From JAWKJY01 sp041393535 (GTDB lineage: Bacteria > Actinomycetota > Thermoleophilia > Gaiellales > Gaiellaceae): DNA of 64,000 bases. A program made the position numbers and the translations under genes. Under the pieces are notes generated by a model. The model ran no database searches. It saw only the letters and a program-made list of their open reading frames with translations, and was not told the DNA's origin. Location of the stretch: assembly GCA_041393535.1 (NCBI GenBank), contig JAWKJY010000004.1:186001-250000 (forward strand). The letters are read 5' to 3'. This document shows, piece after piece, positions 15,937 to 24,540 of the stretch (positions within the stretch are counted from its first letter, which is position 1; each line of letters opens with the position of its first letter).

Positions 15937-16308
15937 TCAGGCCGTGCCGAAGGGGTTGTCGATGGCGAGCCGCCACGCCCCGTCCGGGCCGCGCCGCACG
16001 ACGTCCGAGGTCGTGCCGCGGATGTCGACGGGCTCGCCGTCGGCGCCCGTCCCGGCGATCGCCCACTCGGAGAGCAGGAGGGCCAGGTCGCCGTTGACGA
16101 ACACCGCCCGCTCCGACAGATCGATCGGCAGGCCGGTTGCGAGGAAGCCTGCGAGCGCCTCCCTGATCCCCTCGCCCGAGACGACGACGCCCGGGCCCGG
16201 CACGAGGACGGCGTCGGGCTCGTAGAGCTCGAGCACCCCGTCGAGGTCGCCCGCGTTGAACCGCTCGCCGAAGAGCGCGTGGACCTGCTGCGGCGTGGTC
16301 GCGTGCAT
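15937..16308 (-). CDS. SnoaL-like / NTF2-fold protein
   Basis: 123 residues from the ATG at 16308, which has AGGAGG 6 nt upstream; a longer in-frame start is not supported. It reads as a DUF4440/SnoaL-like cone fold: HALFGERFNAGDLDGVLELY, EPDAVLVPGPG, GIREALAGFL, then beta strands ending WRLAIDNPFG. Such proteins bind small hydrophobic ligands or act as isomerases or cyclases; the function here is unknown. It is separated from the amidase operon by 15 bp and may be its first gene. Confidence 0.75.
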   Translation of the reverse strand: MHATTPQQVHALFGERFNAGDLDGVLELYEPDAVLVPGPGVVVSGEGIREALAGFLATGLPIDLSERAVFVNGDLALLLSEWAIAGTGADGEPVDIRGTTSDVVRRGPDGAWRLAIDNPFGTA

Positions 16309-16360
16309 GGGGGCCCTCCTCGTGGGGTACGACGGTCGCGGCGTGTCGCCGGCCGGACCG

Positions 16361-16366
16361 TACACT
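16361..16366 (+). promoter_or_regulatory. -10 element (TACACT) of the fmdB-type gene
   Basis: TACACT fits TANNNT and ends 7 nt before the ATG at 16374, with no Shine-Dalgarno between. This suggests leaderless transcription. Confidence 0.45.
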
Positions 16367-16373
16367 GATTCGC

Positions 16374-16577
16374 ATGCCGATCTACGAGTACGTCTGCGAG
16401 GCGTGCGAGATCCGGTTCGAGGAGCTCGTCTCGTCGTTCGAGTCGCCGGCCCCGCCCTGCCCGAAGTGCGGCGGCCCGGACGCACAGCGGGTGCTCTCGA
16501 CGTTCTCGACCGACTGGCGCCCGAGCTTCGTCAACTGGCATCGCATGCCGACCAACCACCCCGGCGGCGGCTGGTAG
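16374..16577 (+). CDS. FmdB-family zinc-ribbon protein
   Basis: 67 residues. The start MPIYEYVCEAC and the pair C-x2-C (CEAC) / C-x2-C (CPKC) form the FmdB zinc ribbon, followed by RVLSTFS. The family is widespread and annotated as a putative regulator from methanotroph formamidase work, but its role is not established. Followed by a hydrolase 37 bp downstream. Confidence 0.88.
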   Translation: MPIYEYVCEACEIRFEELVSSFESPAPPCPKCGGPDAQRVLSTFSTDWRPSFVNWHRMPTNHPGGGW

Positions 16578-16614
16578 GAGCGCCGGCCGCCGGGCCGGGG
16601 AGCGCGCGATCCGG

Positions 16615-17313
16615 ATGAGCGTCGTCGAGCTTCCGAGCGGCGCGAGCGCGCGCCTGACCGGCCCGCCCGGCGGGCTCGCCGTCGTCTGCGTGAACGGCGG
16701 CTCGGCGCGGCCGCGGCCGGGCACGTGGAGCGCGACGCTCCAGTGGCTCGTCCACCAGCTCGCGCCGCGCCTGCCCGAGCTCCGCTTCGCGGAGGTGCGC
16801 TACCGCGTCAAGTCGTGGCGCCTGCTCGACCCCTGCATGGAGGACGCGGTCGCCGCGATCGAGCACGTGCGGGCGGAGGGCTCGCCCGAGGTCGCCCTCG
16901 TCGGCTTCTCGATGGGCGGCGCGGTCTCGCTCGGCGTGGCCGAGCATCCAGCCGTCTCGACGGTGATCGGGCTCGCGCCCTGGATCCCCGAGCGCTGGGA
17001 CGGGTCGACGCTGCGCGGGAGGCGGCTGTCCGTGATCCACGGGACGCTCGACGCGTGGCTGCCGGTCATCCCGGGCGTGAGCCACCGGCACACGCTGCGC
17101 AACTTCGAGCGGATCCGCGGCTGGGCGTCGTCGTCGAGCCACACGCTGGTCCGCGGCGGCGTGCACGGGACGGCGCTCCACGCGCCCTGGGGCGGCCTCG
17201 TCCGCCTGCCCCGCGCCGGCCGCTGGCGCGACCTCGTCGCCGATGAGCTGCGCCGCTTCGAGGCCGAGGCGACGCAGCGGGCCGCGCTCCCGCGGTTGGC
17301 CGAGCGCGCCTGA
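16615..17313 (+). CDS. Alpha/beta hydrolase
   Basis: 232 residues. The nucleophile elbow is VGFSMGGAVS, preceded by a strand (EVALVGF); the acidic residue is probably in IHGTLDAWLP and the His in LVRGGVHGTA. It resembles small dienelactone-hydrolase or esterase-like proteins without a lid. Substrate unknown. It follows the FmdB gene and is convergent with the desaturase. Confidence 0.75.
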   Translation: MSVVELPSGASARLTGPPGGLAVVCVNGGSARPRPGTWSATLQWLVHQLAPRLPELRFAEVRYRVKSWRLLDPCMEDAVAAIEHVRAEGSPEVALVGFSMGGAVSLGVAEHPAVSTVIGLAPWIPERWDGSTLRGRRLSVIHGTLDAWLPVIPGVSHRHTLRNFERIRGWASSSSHTLVRGGVHGTALHAPWGGLVRLPRAGRWRDLVADELRRFEAEATQRAALPRLAERA

Positions 17314-17328
17314 GCCGTCGGAGGGGCG

Positions 17329-18294
17329 CTACGCGGCGCCCGGCACCACGCGGCGGCGCTCGAGCTGCTCGTCGCTCGGGATCCTCACGTCCCAGACGAG
17401 GCCGAGCTTCTCCATGCCGCGGATCGTCAGCCACGCGAGGTCGAGCTGGCGCGGGTTCAGCCCGTGGCGGGCCGAGGCCGGGAAGGCGTGGTGGCCGTTG
17501 TGCCACGACTCGCCGAAGGACAGCGGGGCGAGCAGCCAGACGTTGCGGCTCTCGTCGCGCGACCTGAACTCCTTGCGCCCGAACATGTGGCAGATCGAGT
17601 TGATCGAGAAGACGACGTGCTGCCAGATGAAGACGCGGACGAGCCCGCCCCAGACGAGGCACTCGGCGCCGCGGCCCACGTCGCCGCCGCTGACGGCGTA
17701 GCCGATCAGGAACGGGATCCCCAGCGAGAGGACGACCCAGATCAGGTAGAGGCGGTCGATCCACACGATCATCCGGTCGGCGTAGAGGTCGGGCGCGTAG
17801 CGCGGGCCACGCTCCATCCCCTTCGTGTGGAAGAGCCACCCCACGTGGGCGTGGACGAACCCGAGGAAGGCGCCGACGAAGCCCGGCTCCCGGTTCGCGT
17901 GCGGCGAGTGCGGGTCGCCGTCCTTGTCGGAGAGCGCGTGGTGCTTGCGGTGGTCGGTCACCCACTGGGTCAGCGGGCCCTGGATCGCGAGCGCCCCGGC
18001 GATCGCCCAGAAGGCGGTCATCGCACGGGAGGTCGAGTAGCTCTTGTGCGAGAAGAGGCGGTGCCAGCCGGCCGTGATGCCGAGGCCGGTGACGACGTAG
18101 AAGACGAGCAGGACGATCAGGTCGACCCAGCGGAACGCGACGCCCCAGAGGACGCCCATCGCGGAGAGGACGCCCAGCGGCGGCACGACGACCGCGAGGA
18201 CGCCGGCGAGCTGGCTGACGAAGGTCGTGCGCTCGCGGACGGTGGCGACCGCGTCGGGGACGCGATCGACCGGGGGCTCGGCTGCGTGATCCAT
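17329..18294 (-). CDS. Acyl-CoA / fatty acid desaturase (delta-9 type)
   Basis: 321 residues with four hydrophobic helices and the three His boxes of membrane di-iron desaturases: HRLFSH (78-83), HRKHH (115-119) and HNGHH (about 262). It introduces a double bond into acyl chains in the membrane. Its start is back to back with the FAD oxidoreductase-DUF1365-CFA operon, which modifies unsaturated acyl chains, so the desaturase plausibly supplies the substrate for the CFA synthase. A -10 (TACAAT) lies 8 nt before the ATG. Confidence 0.92.
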   Translation of the reverse strand: MDHAAEPPVDRVPDAVATVRERTTFVSQLAGVLAVVVPPLGVLSAMGVLWGVAFRWVDLIVLLVFYVVTGLGITAGWHRLFSHKSYSTSRAMTAFWAIAGALAIQGPLTQWVTDHRKHHALSDKDGDPHSPHANREPGFVGAFLGFVHAHVGWLFHTKGMERGPRYAPDLYADRMIVWIDRLYLIWVVLSLGIPFLIGYAVSGGDVGRGAECLVWGGLVRVFIWQHVVFSINSICHMFGRKEFRSRDESRNVWLLAPLSFGESWHNGHHAFPASARHGLNPRQLDLAWLTIRGMEKLGLVWDVRIPSDEQLERRRVVPGAA

Positions 18295-18302
18295 AGGCGA
18301 CC

Positions 18303-18308
18303 ATTGTA
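18303..18308 (-). promoter_or_regulatory. -10 element (TACAAT) of the desaturase gene
   Basis: TACAAT on the minus strand lies 8 nt before the ATG at 18294, a near-consensus -10 with a leaderless or near-leaderless layout. Confidence 0.5.
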
Positions 18309-18383
18309 AGGCCGGCCTTGCGCGATCCCGGCACGGACGCGCGCCGTCGTGCGACGATGCCCGCCGGAGGGCGAAGGAGCGCA

Positions 18384-19628
18384 GTGCGAATCGCGGTGAT
18401 CGGGACGGGAATCGCGGGCCTCGGGGCGGCCCACGTGCTGGCGCGCGCCCACGACGTCGAGGTCTTCGAGCGCCAGGCGCGCGCCGGCGGGCACTCGAAC
18501 ACGATCCTCGCCCCGACCGCCGACGGGCGGACGCTCCCGCTCGACACCGGCTTCCTCGTCCACAACGAGCCGAACTACCCGAACCTCCTGCGGCTGTTCG
18601 CCGAGCTGGGCGTGCGCACGCAGGACTCGGACATGTCCTTCTCGGTCAGCTGCCGGCGCTGCGGGATCGAGTACTCGGGCAGCCGGCCGTTCGCCCAGCC
18701 GACGAACGCGCTGCGCCCGTCGTTCCTGCGCATGCTCCGGGACACCACCCGCTACCTGCGCACCGCGAAGCGCGAGCTCGACGAGGGGCGCCTGGAGGGG
18801 AGGACGCTCGCCGAGTACGTCCGCGACGGCGGCTACTCGCGGGAGTTCCAGGACCACTTCCTCGTTCCGCTGACCGCGGCGCTCTGGTCGGCCTCGCCGG
18901 GGCAGACGCTCGAGTTCCCGATCGCGCACGCCGTCCGCTTCTACGACCACCACCGGATGCTCGGCTTCGGCCGCGACCGCTGGCGGACGGTGACCGGGGG
19001 CAGCCGGACGTACGTCGAGGCGATCGTCGCGCGCCTGGGCGAGCGGGTCCACCTGGGCGCCGGTGTGACCGCGCTCGCCCGCGACGCCGACGGCGTCGAC
19101 GTCACGACGGCGGACGGGGCGACGCGACGCTTCGACGCCGCCGTCGTCGCCGCGCACCCCGACGAGGCGCTCGGCTTCCTCGTCGACCCGACCGACGACG
19201 AGCGGACGATCCTCGGAGCGTTCCCGTACAACCGCAACGACACCGTGCTGCACACGGACGAGCGCTTCCTGCCGCGCCGGTTGGCGGCGCGCGCCTCGTG
19301 GAACTACCAGCTCGACGACTGCCGCGCGGCCGGCCACGGGGCGACGCTGACGTACTCGCTGAACCGCCTCCAGGCGCTCGACGAGCCGCTCGAGTACTGC
19401 GTCACCCTGAACCGAACGGCCGAGGTCTCCGAACACTCCGTGATCGAGCGCATGGTCTACGAGCATCCCCACTTCACCGTCGAGGGCGTGCGCAGGCAGG
19501 CCGAGATCCCCCGCATCCAGGGCGTGCGACGCACGTGGTTCTGCGGCGCGTGGCAGGGCTGGGGCTTCCACGAGGACGGCCTGGCCTCGGCGCTGCGCGT
19601 CACCGAGGCGCTCGGGGCCCGCTGGTGA
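18384..19628 (+). CDS. FAD-dependent oxidoreductase (amine-oxidase fold) of the CFA cluster
   Basis: 414 residues from the GTG at 18384, chosen because GAAGGAG lies just upstream and the FAD motif begins at once (VRIAVIGTGIAGLGAAHVL). It continues with the second dinucleotide-binding residue (DVEVFERQ) and GGHSNT. Such NAD/FAD-binding proteins occur beside DUF1365 and CFA synthase genes in many bacteria and are thought to act on acyl chains (furan fatty acid or cyclopropane-type modification); the reaction of this one is unproven. Overlaps the next gene by GTGA. Confidence 0.85.
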   Translation: MRIAVIGTGIAGLGAAHVLARAHDVEVFERQARAGGHSNTILAPTADGRTLPLDTGFLVHNEPNYPNLLRLFAELGVRTQDSDMSFSVSCRRCGIEYSGSRPFAQPTNALRPSFLRMLRDTTRYLRTAKRELDEGRLEGRTLAEYVRDGGYSREFQDHFLVPLTAALWSASPGQTLEFPIAHAVRFYDHHRMLGFGRDRWRTVTGGSRTYVEAIVARLGERVHLGAGVTALARDADGVDVTTADGATRRFDAAVVAAHPDEALGFLVDPTDDERTILGAFPYNRNDTVLHTDERFLPRRLAARASWNYQLDDCRAAGHGATLTYSLNRLQALDEPLEYCVTLNRTAEVSEHSVIERMVYEHPHFTVEGVRRQAEIPRIQGVRRTWFCGAWQGWGFHEDGLASALRVTEALGARW

Positions 19629-20461
19629 GGTCGTGCCTCTACACGGGGACGCTCGTGCACGCGCGGCGCGCGCCGACCGACCACGTCTTCCGCTACGACG
19701 TGTGCTCCTACCTGATCGACCTCGACGAGCTGGACGAGCTGGAGCGGCGCATCCCGCTGTTCGGCTCGAACCGTCCCGCGGTGCTCGGCCTGCGCTCGCG
19801 CGACCACCTCGGCGACCCGCGCCTGCCGATCCGGGAGAACGTGCTCGGCTGGCTCGCGGAGCGCGACATCGACCTGCGCGGCGGGCGGATCGAGCTGCTG
19901 ACGAACCTCCGCGTCCTCGGCTACGTCTTCAACCCGGTCAGCTTCTTCTACTGCTACGGACGGGACGACGCGCTCGCGTGCATCGTCGCCGAGGTCAACA
20001 ACACGTTCGGCGAGCGGTGGCCCTACCTGCTCGTCCCCACGGGCGAGGAGACGGCCGGCCGGCTCGTCTTCACGACGCCGAAGCGGATGCACGTCTCGCC
20101 CTTCTTCGGGCTCGAGCAGGAGTACCGCTTCGCGTTCTCCCTCCCCGGCGAGACCGTCTATGCGCGGATCGACGTCCACGCGGGCAGCGGGCGGCCGCTC
20201 GGCGCCGTGCTCGCCGGCCGTCGGGAGGAGCTGACCGCGGCCAGCGCGGCCAGCGCCCTCGTGCGCTACCCGCTGATGCCGGCGAAGGTGACCGCCGCGA
20301 TCCACTGGGAGGCGCTGCGGCTCTGGCTGAAGGGCGTCCCCTTCCACCACAAGCCGCCGTTCGTCGCCGGGCACGGCTCGCTCCGGCCGGGCGAGCAGCC
20401 GCCGGCGACGAGCGCCGCGCGGATCGGGGCTGCGCGCGAGCGAGAGCGCGCGCACGCATGA
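19625..20461 (+). CDS. DUF1365 family protein
   Basis: 278 residues from the GTG at 19625, overlapping the upstream stop. Hallmarks of DUF1365: LYTGTLVHARRAP at the start, YDVCSYLIDLDEL, NPVSFFYCY, and the late KVTAAIHWEALRLWLKG. The family is genetically linked to CFA-like methyltransferases and an FAD oxidoreductase, exactly the arrangement here, implying a step in cyclopropane or other methyl-branched lipid formation. Overlaps the CFA gene by ATGA. Confidence 0.88.
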   Translation: MRSCLYTGTLVHARRAPTDHVFRYDVCSYLIDLDELDELERRIPLFGSNRPAVLGLRSRDHLGDPRLPIRENVLGWLAERDIDLRGGRIELLTNLRVLGYVFNPVSFFYCYGRDDALACIVAEVNNTFGERWPYLLVPTGEETAGRLVFTTPKRMHVSPFFGLEQEYRFAFSLPGETVYARIDVHAGSGRPLGAVLAGRREELTAASAASALVRYPLMPAKVTAAIHWEALRLWLKGVPFHHKPPFVAGHGSLRPGEQPPATSAARIGAARERERAHA

Positions 20462-21741
20462 CGAGCGTCGCGAGCGACCGGGAGCGGCTGCGGGCGCACC
20501 CGCGGACGGGCCGATTCGGCGTGACGGCCGCGTCCCGCCGCGTCGTGCTCGACGCGCTGGCGCGGATCGAGGGCGGCACGCTCGAGCTGACCCTCCCCGA
20601 CGGCTCGACGCGCTCCTTCGGGGACGGGAACGGTCCCGCCGTCGGCGCGACCGTCCACCGCGACGACCTCTGGCGGCGGCTCGCCCGGCGCGGTCGGACC
20701 GGGCTCGGCGAAGCGTACGTCGCGGGCGACTGGGACACGGACGACCTCGCCGGGATGCTCGGCCTGCTCCTGCGCAACGCGCGCGCCGCCGTGCAGCGCG
20801 AGCCGCTCGCGACGATCGCGCGCCTCGGCCGCCTGCGCCCGCACGTGCCGGCGCCGCGGACGATGCGCCGGGCCCGGCGGGACATCCACTACCACTACGA
20901 CCTGGGGAACGACCTCTTCAGGCTCTTCCTCGACGAGTCGATGACGTACTCGTGCGCGTACTACGAGCACCCGGGCCAGTCCCTGGCCGACGCGCAGCAG
21001 GCGAAGTACCGCCGCCTGTCCGAGAAGCTGGCGCTCGGCCCGGACGACCACGTCCTGGAGATCGGCTGCGGCTGGGGGGGCTTCGCGCTGCACGCGGCGA
21101 CCGAGCGCGGCTGCCGGGTGACGGGCCTGACGATCTCGGAGCAGCAGCACGCCCTGGCACGGGAGCGCGTGGCGGCGGCGGGCCTCTCGGACCGGATCGA
21201 GATCCTCTTCCGGGACTACCGGACGATGGAGGGCTCGTTCTCGAAGATCGTCTCGATCGAGATGTTCGAGGCGATCGGGTACAGCCAGTTCGAGACCTTC
21301 TTCCGCACAGCGGACCGCCTGCTCGCGCCGGGCGGGTCGATCGGGCTGCAGACGATCGCGATCCCGGACCAGCGCTTCGACCGGTATCGGAAGCGGCCCG
21401 ACTGGATCCAGCAGTACATCTTCCCGGGCTCGCTGATGCCGTCCCTGACGGCGATGACCCGGGCGATGACGCGCGCCTCGACGCTCCACGTGCACGGGCT
21501 CGAGGAGATCGGGATCCACTACGCGGACACGCTGAAGGAGTGGCGCGAGCGGTTCGACAGGCGGAGCGAGGACGCCCTCGCGCTGGGCTACGACGAGCGG
21601 TTCGCGCGCATCTGGCGCTACTACCTCGCCTCGTGCGAGGCGCTCTTCCGGACGCGCTCGATGCGCGACGTCCAGCTCGTGCTGACACGGCAGTACAACG
21701 AGTCGCTGCCCGCGTTCCCCTCGCCGCGGCTGTCGCACTGA
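20458..21741 (+). CDS. cfa: Cyclopropane-fatty-acyl-phospholipid synthase
   Basis: 427 residues. The SAM-binding motif VLEIGCGWGGFALHA and family landmarks HYHYDLGNDLF, MTYSCAYY, QQAKYRRL, IVSIEMFEAIGY and RDYR are present. It adds a methylene bridge from S-adenosylmethionine across cis double bonds of membrane lipids. Third gene of the FAD oxidoreductase-DUF1365-CFA operon, with the desaturase divergent upstream. The end of the gene overlaps the proposed start of the CSLREA protein. Confidence 0.94.
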   Translation: MTSVASDRERLRAHPRTGRFGVTAASRRVVLDALARIEGGTLELTLPDGSTRSFGDGNGPAVGATVHRDDLWRRLARRGRTGLGEAYVAGDWDTDDLAGMLGLLLRNARAAVQREPLATIARLGRLRPHVPAPRTMRRARRDIHYHYDLGNDLFRLFLDESMTYSCAYYEHPGQSLADAQQAKYRRLSEKLALGPDDHVLEIGCGWGGFALHAATERGCRVTGLTISEQQHALARERVAAAGLSDRIEILFRDYRTMEGSFSKIVSIEMFEAIGYSQFETFFRTADRLLAPGGSIGLQTIAIPDQRFDRYRKRPDWIQQYIFPGSLMPSLTAMTRAMTRASTLHVHGLEEIGIHYADTLKEWRERFDRRSEDALALGYDERFARIWRYYLASCEALFRTRSMRDVQLVLTRQYNESLPAFPSPRLSH

Positions 21742-23318
21742 CGCTCGCCCTCGCCCCGGCCGCGGGGGCGCGGACGATCGTCGTCGACGCCTTCGACGAC
21801 GGCCGGGACGCGGCGCCGGGAGACGGGATCTGCGCGAGCGACGACGTCGGGGTCGAGGGTCGCTGCACGCTGCGCTCGGCCGTCACCGAGGCCAACGCGT
21901 CGCCCGGCCCGGACGCGATCGCGCTCGCCGTCGGGACGTACCGGCTCACCCTCGGGTCGCCCTTCGAGGGGCCCGACGACCTGGCCGAGGACATCGGCGA
22001 CCTCGACGCGACCGAGGAGCTTCGCATCACGGGCGCGGGGGCCGACCACTCGACCGTCGACGCGAACGGGATCGACCGGGTGCTGCACGTCGCGCCGGGC
22101 GTGCCGGTCTCGCTCGCAGGGGTGACCCTGCGCGGGGGCGATGCGGGTGCCGGCCGCGGCGGCGGCGTCCTCGTCCTCGGGTCGCTCACGCTCGGAACGG
22201 CCCGCGTCGTCGCGAGCCGCGCGAGCGAGGGCGGCGGGATCGCGATCGCGCCCGGCGGCCGGGCGGAGCTCGCGCTCGCCACGGTCGAGGGCAACGTGGC
22301 GCGCGCGGGCGGCGGGATCTGGAGCGCCGGGACGCTCTCGCTGCGCGCCTCGATCGTGCGCGGGAACACCGCGACCGCGGGGGCCGGCGGAGGGCTGCTC
22401 AGCTCCCCCTCCGCCGCCCTGCCGGCGGCGGCGGACATCGCCGGGACGGCCGTCGACGGGAACGGCGCGAGCCGCGGCGCAGGCGTCGCCAGCCTCGGCG
22501 GATCGCTCCTGCTCGCGAACGTCACGATCGCCCGCAACACCGCGGCGGAGGCGGGCGGCGGACTGCTCGTCGCCGGCCCGGCGGACCTGCGCCACGTCAC
22601 GATCGCCGCCAATGCCGCTCCGACGGGCGCGGCCCTCGCCGTCGAGGCCGCCGGCGACGTCGCCGCGAGCAACGCGCTGCTCGTCGGGCCTGCCGGCTCG
22701 ACCTGCTCCGGCGCGGGCGTCGCGCGGGGCGATCACGACCTCGCGAGCGACACGAGCTGCGGCCTCGGCCGCGACGGCGACCAGGTGGGCGTCGACCCGA
22801 TGCTCGGCCCGCTCGCCGGGAACGGCGGCGCGGTGCCGACGATGGCGCTGCGCGCCGGCAGCCCCGCGATCGACGGCGGCGCGGCCGCCAGCTGCTCGCC
22901 CACGGACGCGCGGCTCGTGCCGCGGCCGCTCGGGGCTGGCTGCGACCTCGGAGCGGTCGAGTCCCCCTGGACGCGCGGCCTGCCCGTGCCGGCCGCGCTG
23001 CGCGCCTGCACCGTGATCGGGACGGACGCGGCCGATCGGCTCGTCGGGACGGGCGGGCCGGACGTGCTCTGCGGCCTGCGCGGCGACGACCGGCTCGACG
23101 GCCTCGAGGGCCCGGACCGGCTCGACGGCGGGCCGGGCGCCGACGACCTGATCGGCGGGCCCGGCGACGACCGGCTGCTCGCCGGCCCGGGCGACGACCG
23201 CCTGCGCGGCGGCGCAGGGCGCGACCGGCTCGACGGCGGCCCCGGGCTCGACCGGATCGCGCGCCAGCTCGGCGACGTGCTCGTCGGCGCGCCGGACCGG
23301 CCGCGACGCAGTCGCTGA
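21633..23318 (+). CDS. Exported CSLREA-domain protein with parallel-beta and hemolysin-type repeats
   Basis: 561 residues if started at GTG 21633, 109 bp inside cfa; it is the only ATG/GTG/TTG I find that keeps the signal peptide (hydrophobic VPLAAAVALTLALA, cleavage near AAGA). The mature start TIVVDAFDDG and CTLRSAVTEAN match the CSLREA domain. A Gly/Ala-rich right-handed beta-helix-like region follows, then C-terminal calcium-binding-type repeats (GGPGADDL, GGPGDDRL, GGAGRDRL). Likely surface or secreted protein. The start is uncertain because of the long overlap. Confidence 0.75.
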   Translation: MRGALPDALDARRPARADTAVQRVAARVPLAAAVALTLALAPAAGARTIVVDAFDDGRDAAPGDGICASDDVGVEGRCTLRSAVTEANASPGPDAIALAVGTYRLTLGSPFEGPDDLAEDIGDLDATEELRITGAGADHSTVDANGIDRVLHVAPGVPVSLAGVTLRGGDAGAGRGGGVLVLGSLTLGTARVVASRASEGGGIAIAPGGRAELALATVEGNVARAGGGIWSAGTLSLRASIVRGNTATAGAGGGLLSSPSAALPAAADIAGTAVDGNGASRGAGVASLGGSLLLANVTIARNTAAEAGGGLLVAGPADLRHVTIAANAAPTGAALAVEAAGDVAASNALLVGPAGSTCSGAGVARGDHDLASDTSCGLGRDGDQVGVDPMLGPLAGNGGAVPTMALRAGSPAIDGGAAASCSPTDARLVPRPLGAGCDLGAVESPWTRGLPVPAALRACTVIGTDAADRLVGTGGPDVLCGLRGDDRLDGLEGPDRLDGGPGADDLIGGPGDDRLLAGPGDDRLRGGAGRDRLDGGPGLDRIARQLGDVLVGAPDRPRRSR

Positions 23319-23342
23319 CGCATCCCCCTGAAGAACGGGCCC

Positions 23343-23361
23343 CGCCCGCCGATAACGGGCG
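23343..23361 (+). terminator. Hairpin after the CSLREA gene
   Basis: CGCCCG and CGGGCG form a 6-bp stem around a 7-nt loop, 25 bp after the stop. No T-run follows, so termination is only probable. Confidence 0.35.
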
Positions 23362-23440
23362 TGGGCGCATCCCTCGAAGGGGTGACGCACGGGATCGCGA
23401 AGACGATCCTGTCACGTTCTGTCAACGGAGGAGGAACCCA

Positions 23441-24055
23441 GTGCGGATCGCTCGTTGGATGGCGGCGCTCGCGGTGCTCGCGATGCTCGCGTTCGCCGCA
23501 GCCGGCTGCGGCGGCAGCAGCGACAGCAGCGGCGGCGGAGACGACCAGAGCAGCGCGGCGGCCGACAACGGCGCAGGCGGCGACGAGTCGGGCGCGAACG
23601 AGGACTCCTCCGCCGGCGAGGGCTCCTCCGAGGAAAGCGGCGGCGAGGCCCTCAGCAAGGCGGACTACATCGCCGCGGCCGACAAGATCTGCGCCGAGGC
23701 GAGCGCGAAGCTCGACGAGCTCGGCGAGCCGGCGGGCCCGGAGGACGTCGACGAGTTCGTCGAGAAGGCGTCCCAGATCAGCCAGGATCAGCTCGAGCAG
23801 CTGCGCGCGCTCAAGGCGCCCGAGGGCGACGGCGAGAAGCTGAGCGCGCTCTACGACCTCGTCGACCAGTTCACGACGCAGGCCAGCGAGCTGAGCGGGT
23901 TCGCCTCCGAGGCGCTGGCGGCAGCCGACGACCCGGAGAAGCTCGCCGAGCTGCAGACGCGGGCGACGGAGATCGGGGCGAAGGTCGAGGAGCTCAGCAC
24001 CCAGGCGGCCAGCGCGGCCACCGAGTACGGCTTCCAGGAGTGCGGCGCGAACTAG
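23441..24055 (+). CDS. Lipoprotein, helical, paralogue of next gene
   Basis: 204 residues, GTG start with GGAGGAGG upstream. Signal peptide with lipobox (AFAAAGC), a low-complexity Ser/Gly/Asp/Glu linker to about residue 65, then a mostly helical domain starting ADYIAAADKICAEA and ending YGFQECG. Two cysteines (KIC, ECG) at the ends of the domain may form a disulfide. The same domain forms the next protein, so the genes are tandem duplicates. Domain function unknown. Confidence 0.8.
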   Translation: MRIARWMAALAVLAMLAFAAAGCGGSSDSSGGGDDQSSAAADNGAGGDESGANEDSSAGEGSSEESGGEALSKADYIAAADKICAEASAKLDELGEPAGPEDVDEFVEKASQISQDQLEQLRALKAPEGDGEKLSALYDLVDQFTTQASELSGFASEALAAADDPEKLAELQTRATEIGAKVEELSTQAASAATEYGFQECGAN

Positions 24056-24540
24056 TCGCACTCCCCTGGACGGCGCTCCGCCGTCCGCTCCTCCTCGCCG
24101 CCGCGGCGGGCGCGACCTCGGTCGCGCTCGCCGCGTGCGGCGGCGGAGGCGCGTCGCGCGAGGAGTTCCTCGCGAAGGCCGACGCGATCTGCGCCCAGGC
24201 CGACGCCGAGATCGCGGCGGTCCGGCAACCGACCACCGTCGAGGGCGCGGTCGAGGCGATCGACCGCCTGCGGGAGATCAGCGAGCGCCAGCTCGCCGAC
24301 CTGCGCGCCCTCGAGCCGCCGGCGGCCGAGCGGGAGAAGCTCGACGAGCTGTTCGCCCTCGCCGACGAGCAGCTCGCCCTCGCCATCGACTACCGCGACG
24401 CGATCGCCCAGCAGGACCGCGACCTGATCCGCGAGCTCGCGGACCGGGCGAACAGGCTCCGCGCCGAGGCGCAGGAGGGCGCCAGGGCCTACGGCTTCCG
24501 GGTCTGCGGGACGAGCGATCCGGCGACCGCGGCCGGCTAG
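24040..24540 (+). CDS. Lipoprotein, helical, second paralogue
   Basis: 166 residues from the GTG at 24040, 16 bp inside the preceding gene. Signal peptide (LLLAAAAGATSVALAAC) with lipobox, no long linker, then the same domain as upstream: EEFLAKADAICAQADAE, a central LADLRALEPP, and end YGFRVCG with the paired Cys. Coupled expression with the first lipoprotein. Its stop overlaps the stop of the convergent photolyase. Function unknown. Confidence 0.75.
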   Translation: MRRELVALPWTALRRPLLLAAAAGATSVALAACGGGGASREEFLAKADAICAQADAEIAAVRQPTTVEGAVEAIDRLREISERQLADLRALEPPAAEREKLDELFALADEQLALAIDYRDAIAQQDRDLIRELADRANRLRAEAQEGARAYGFRVCGTSDPATAAG

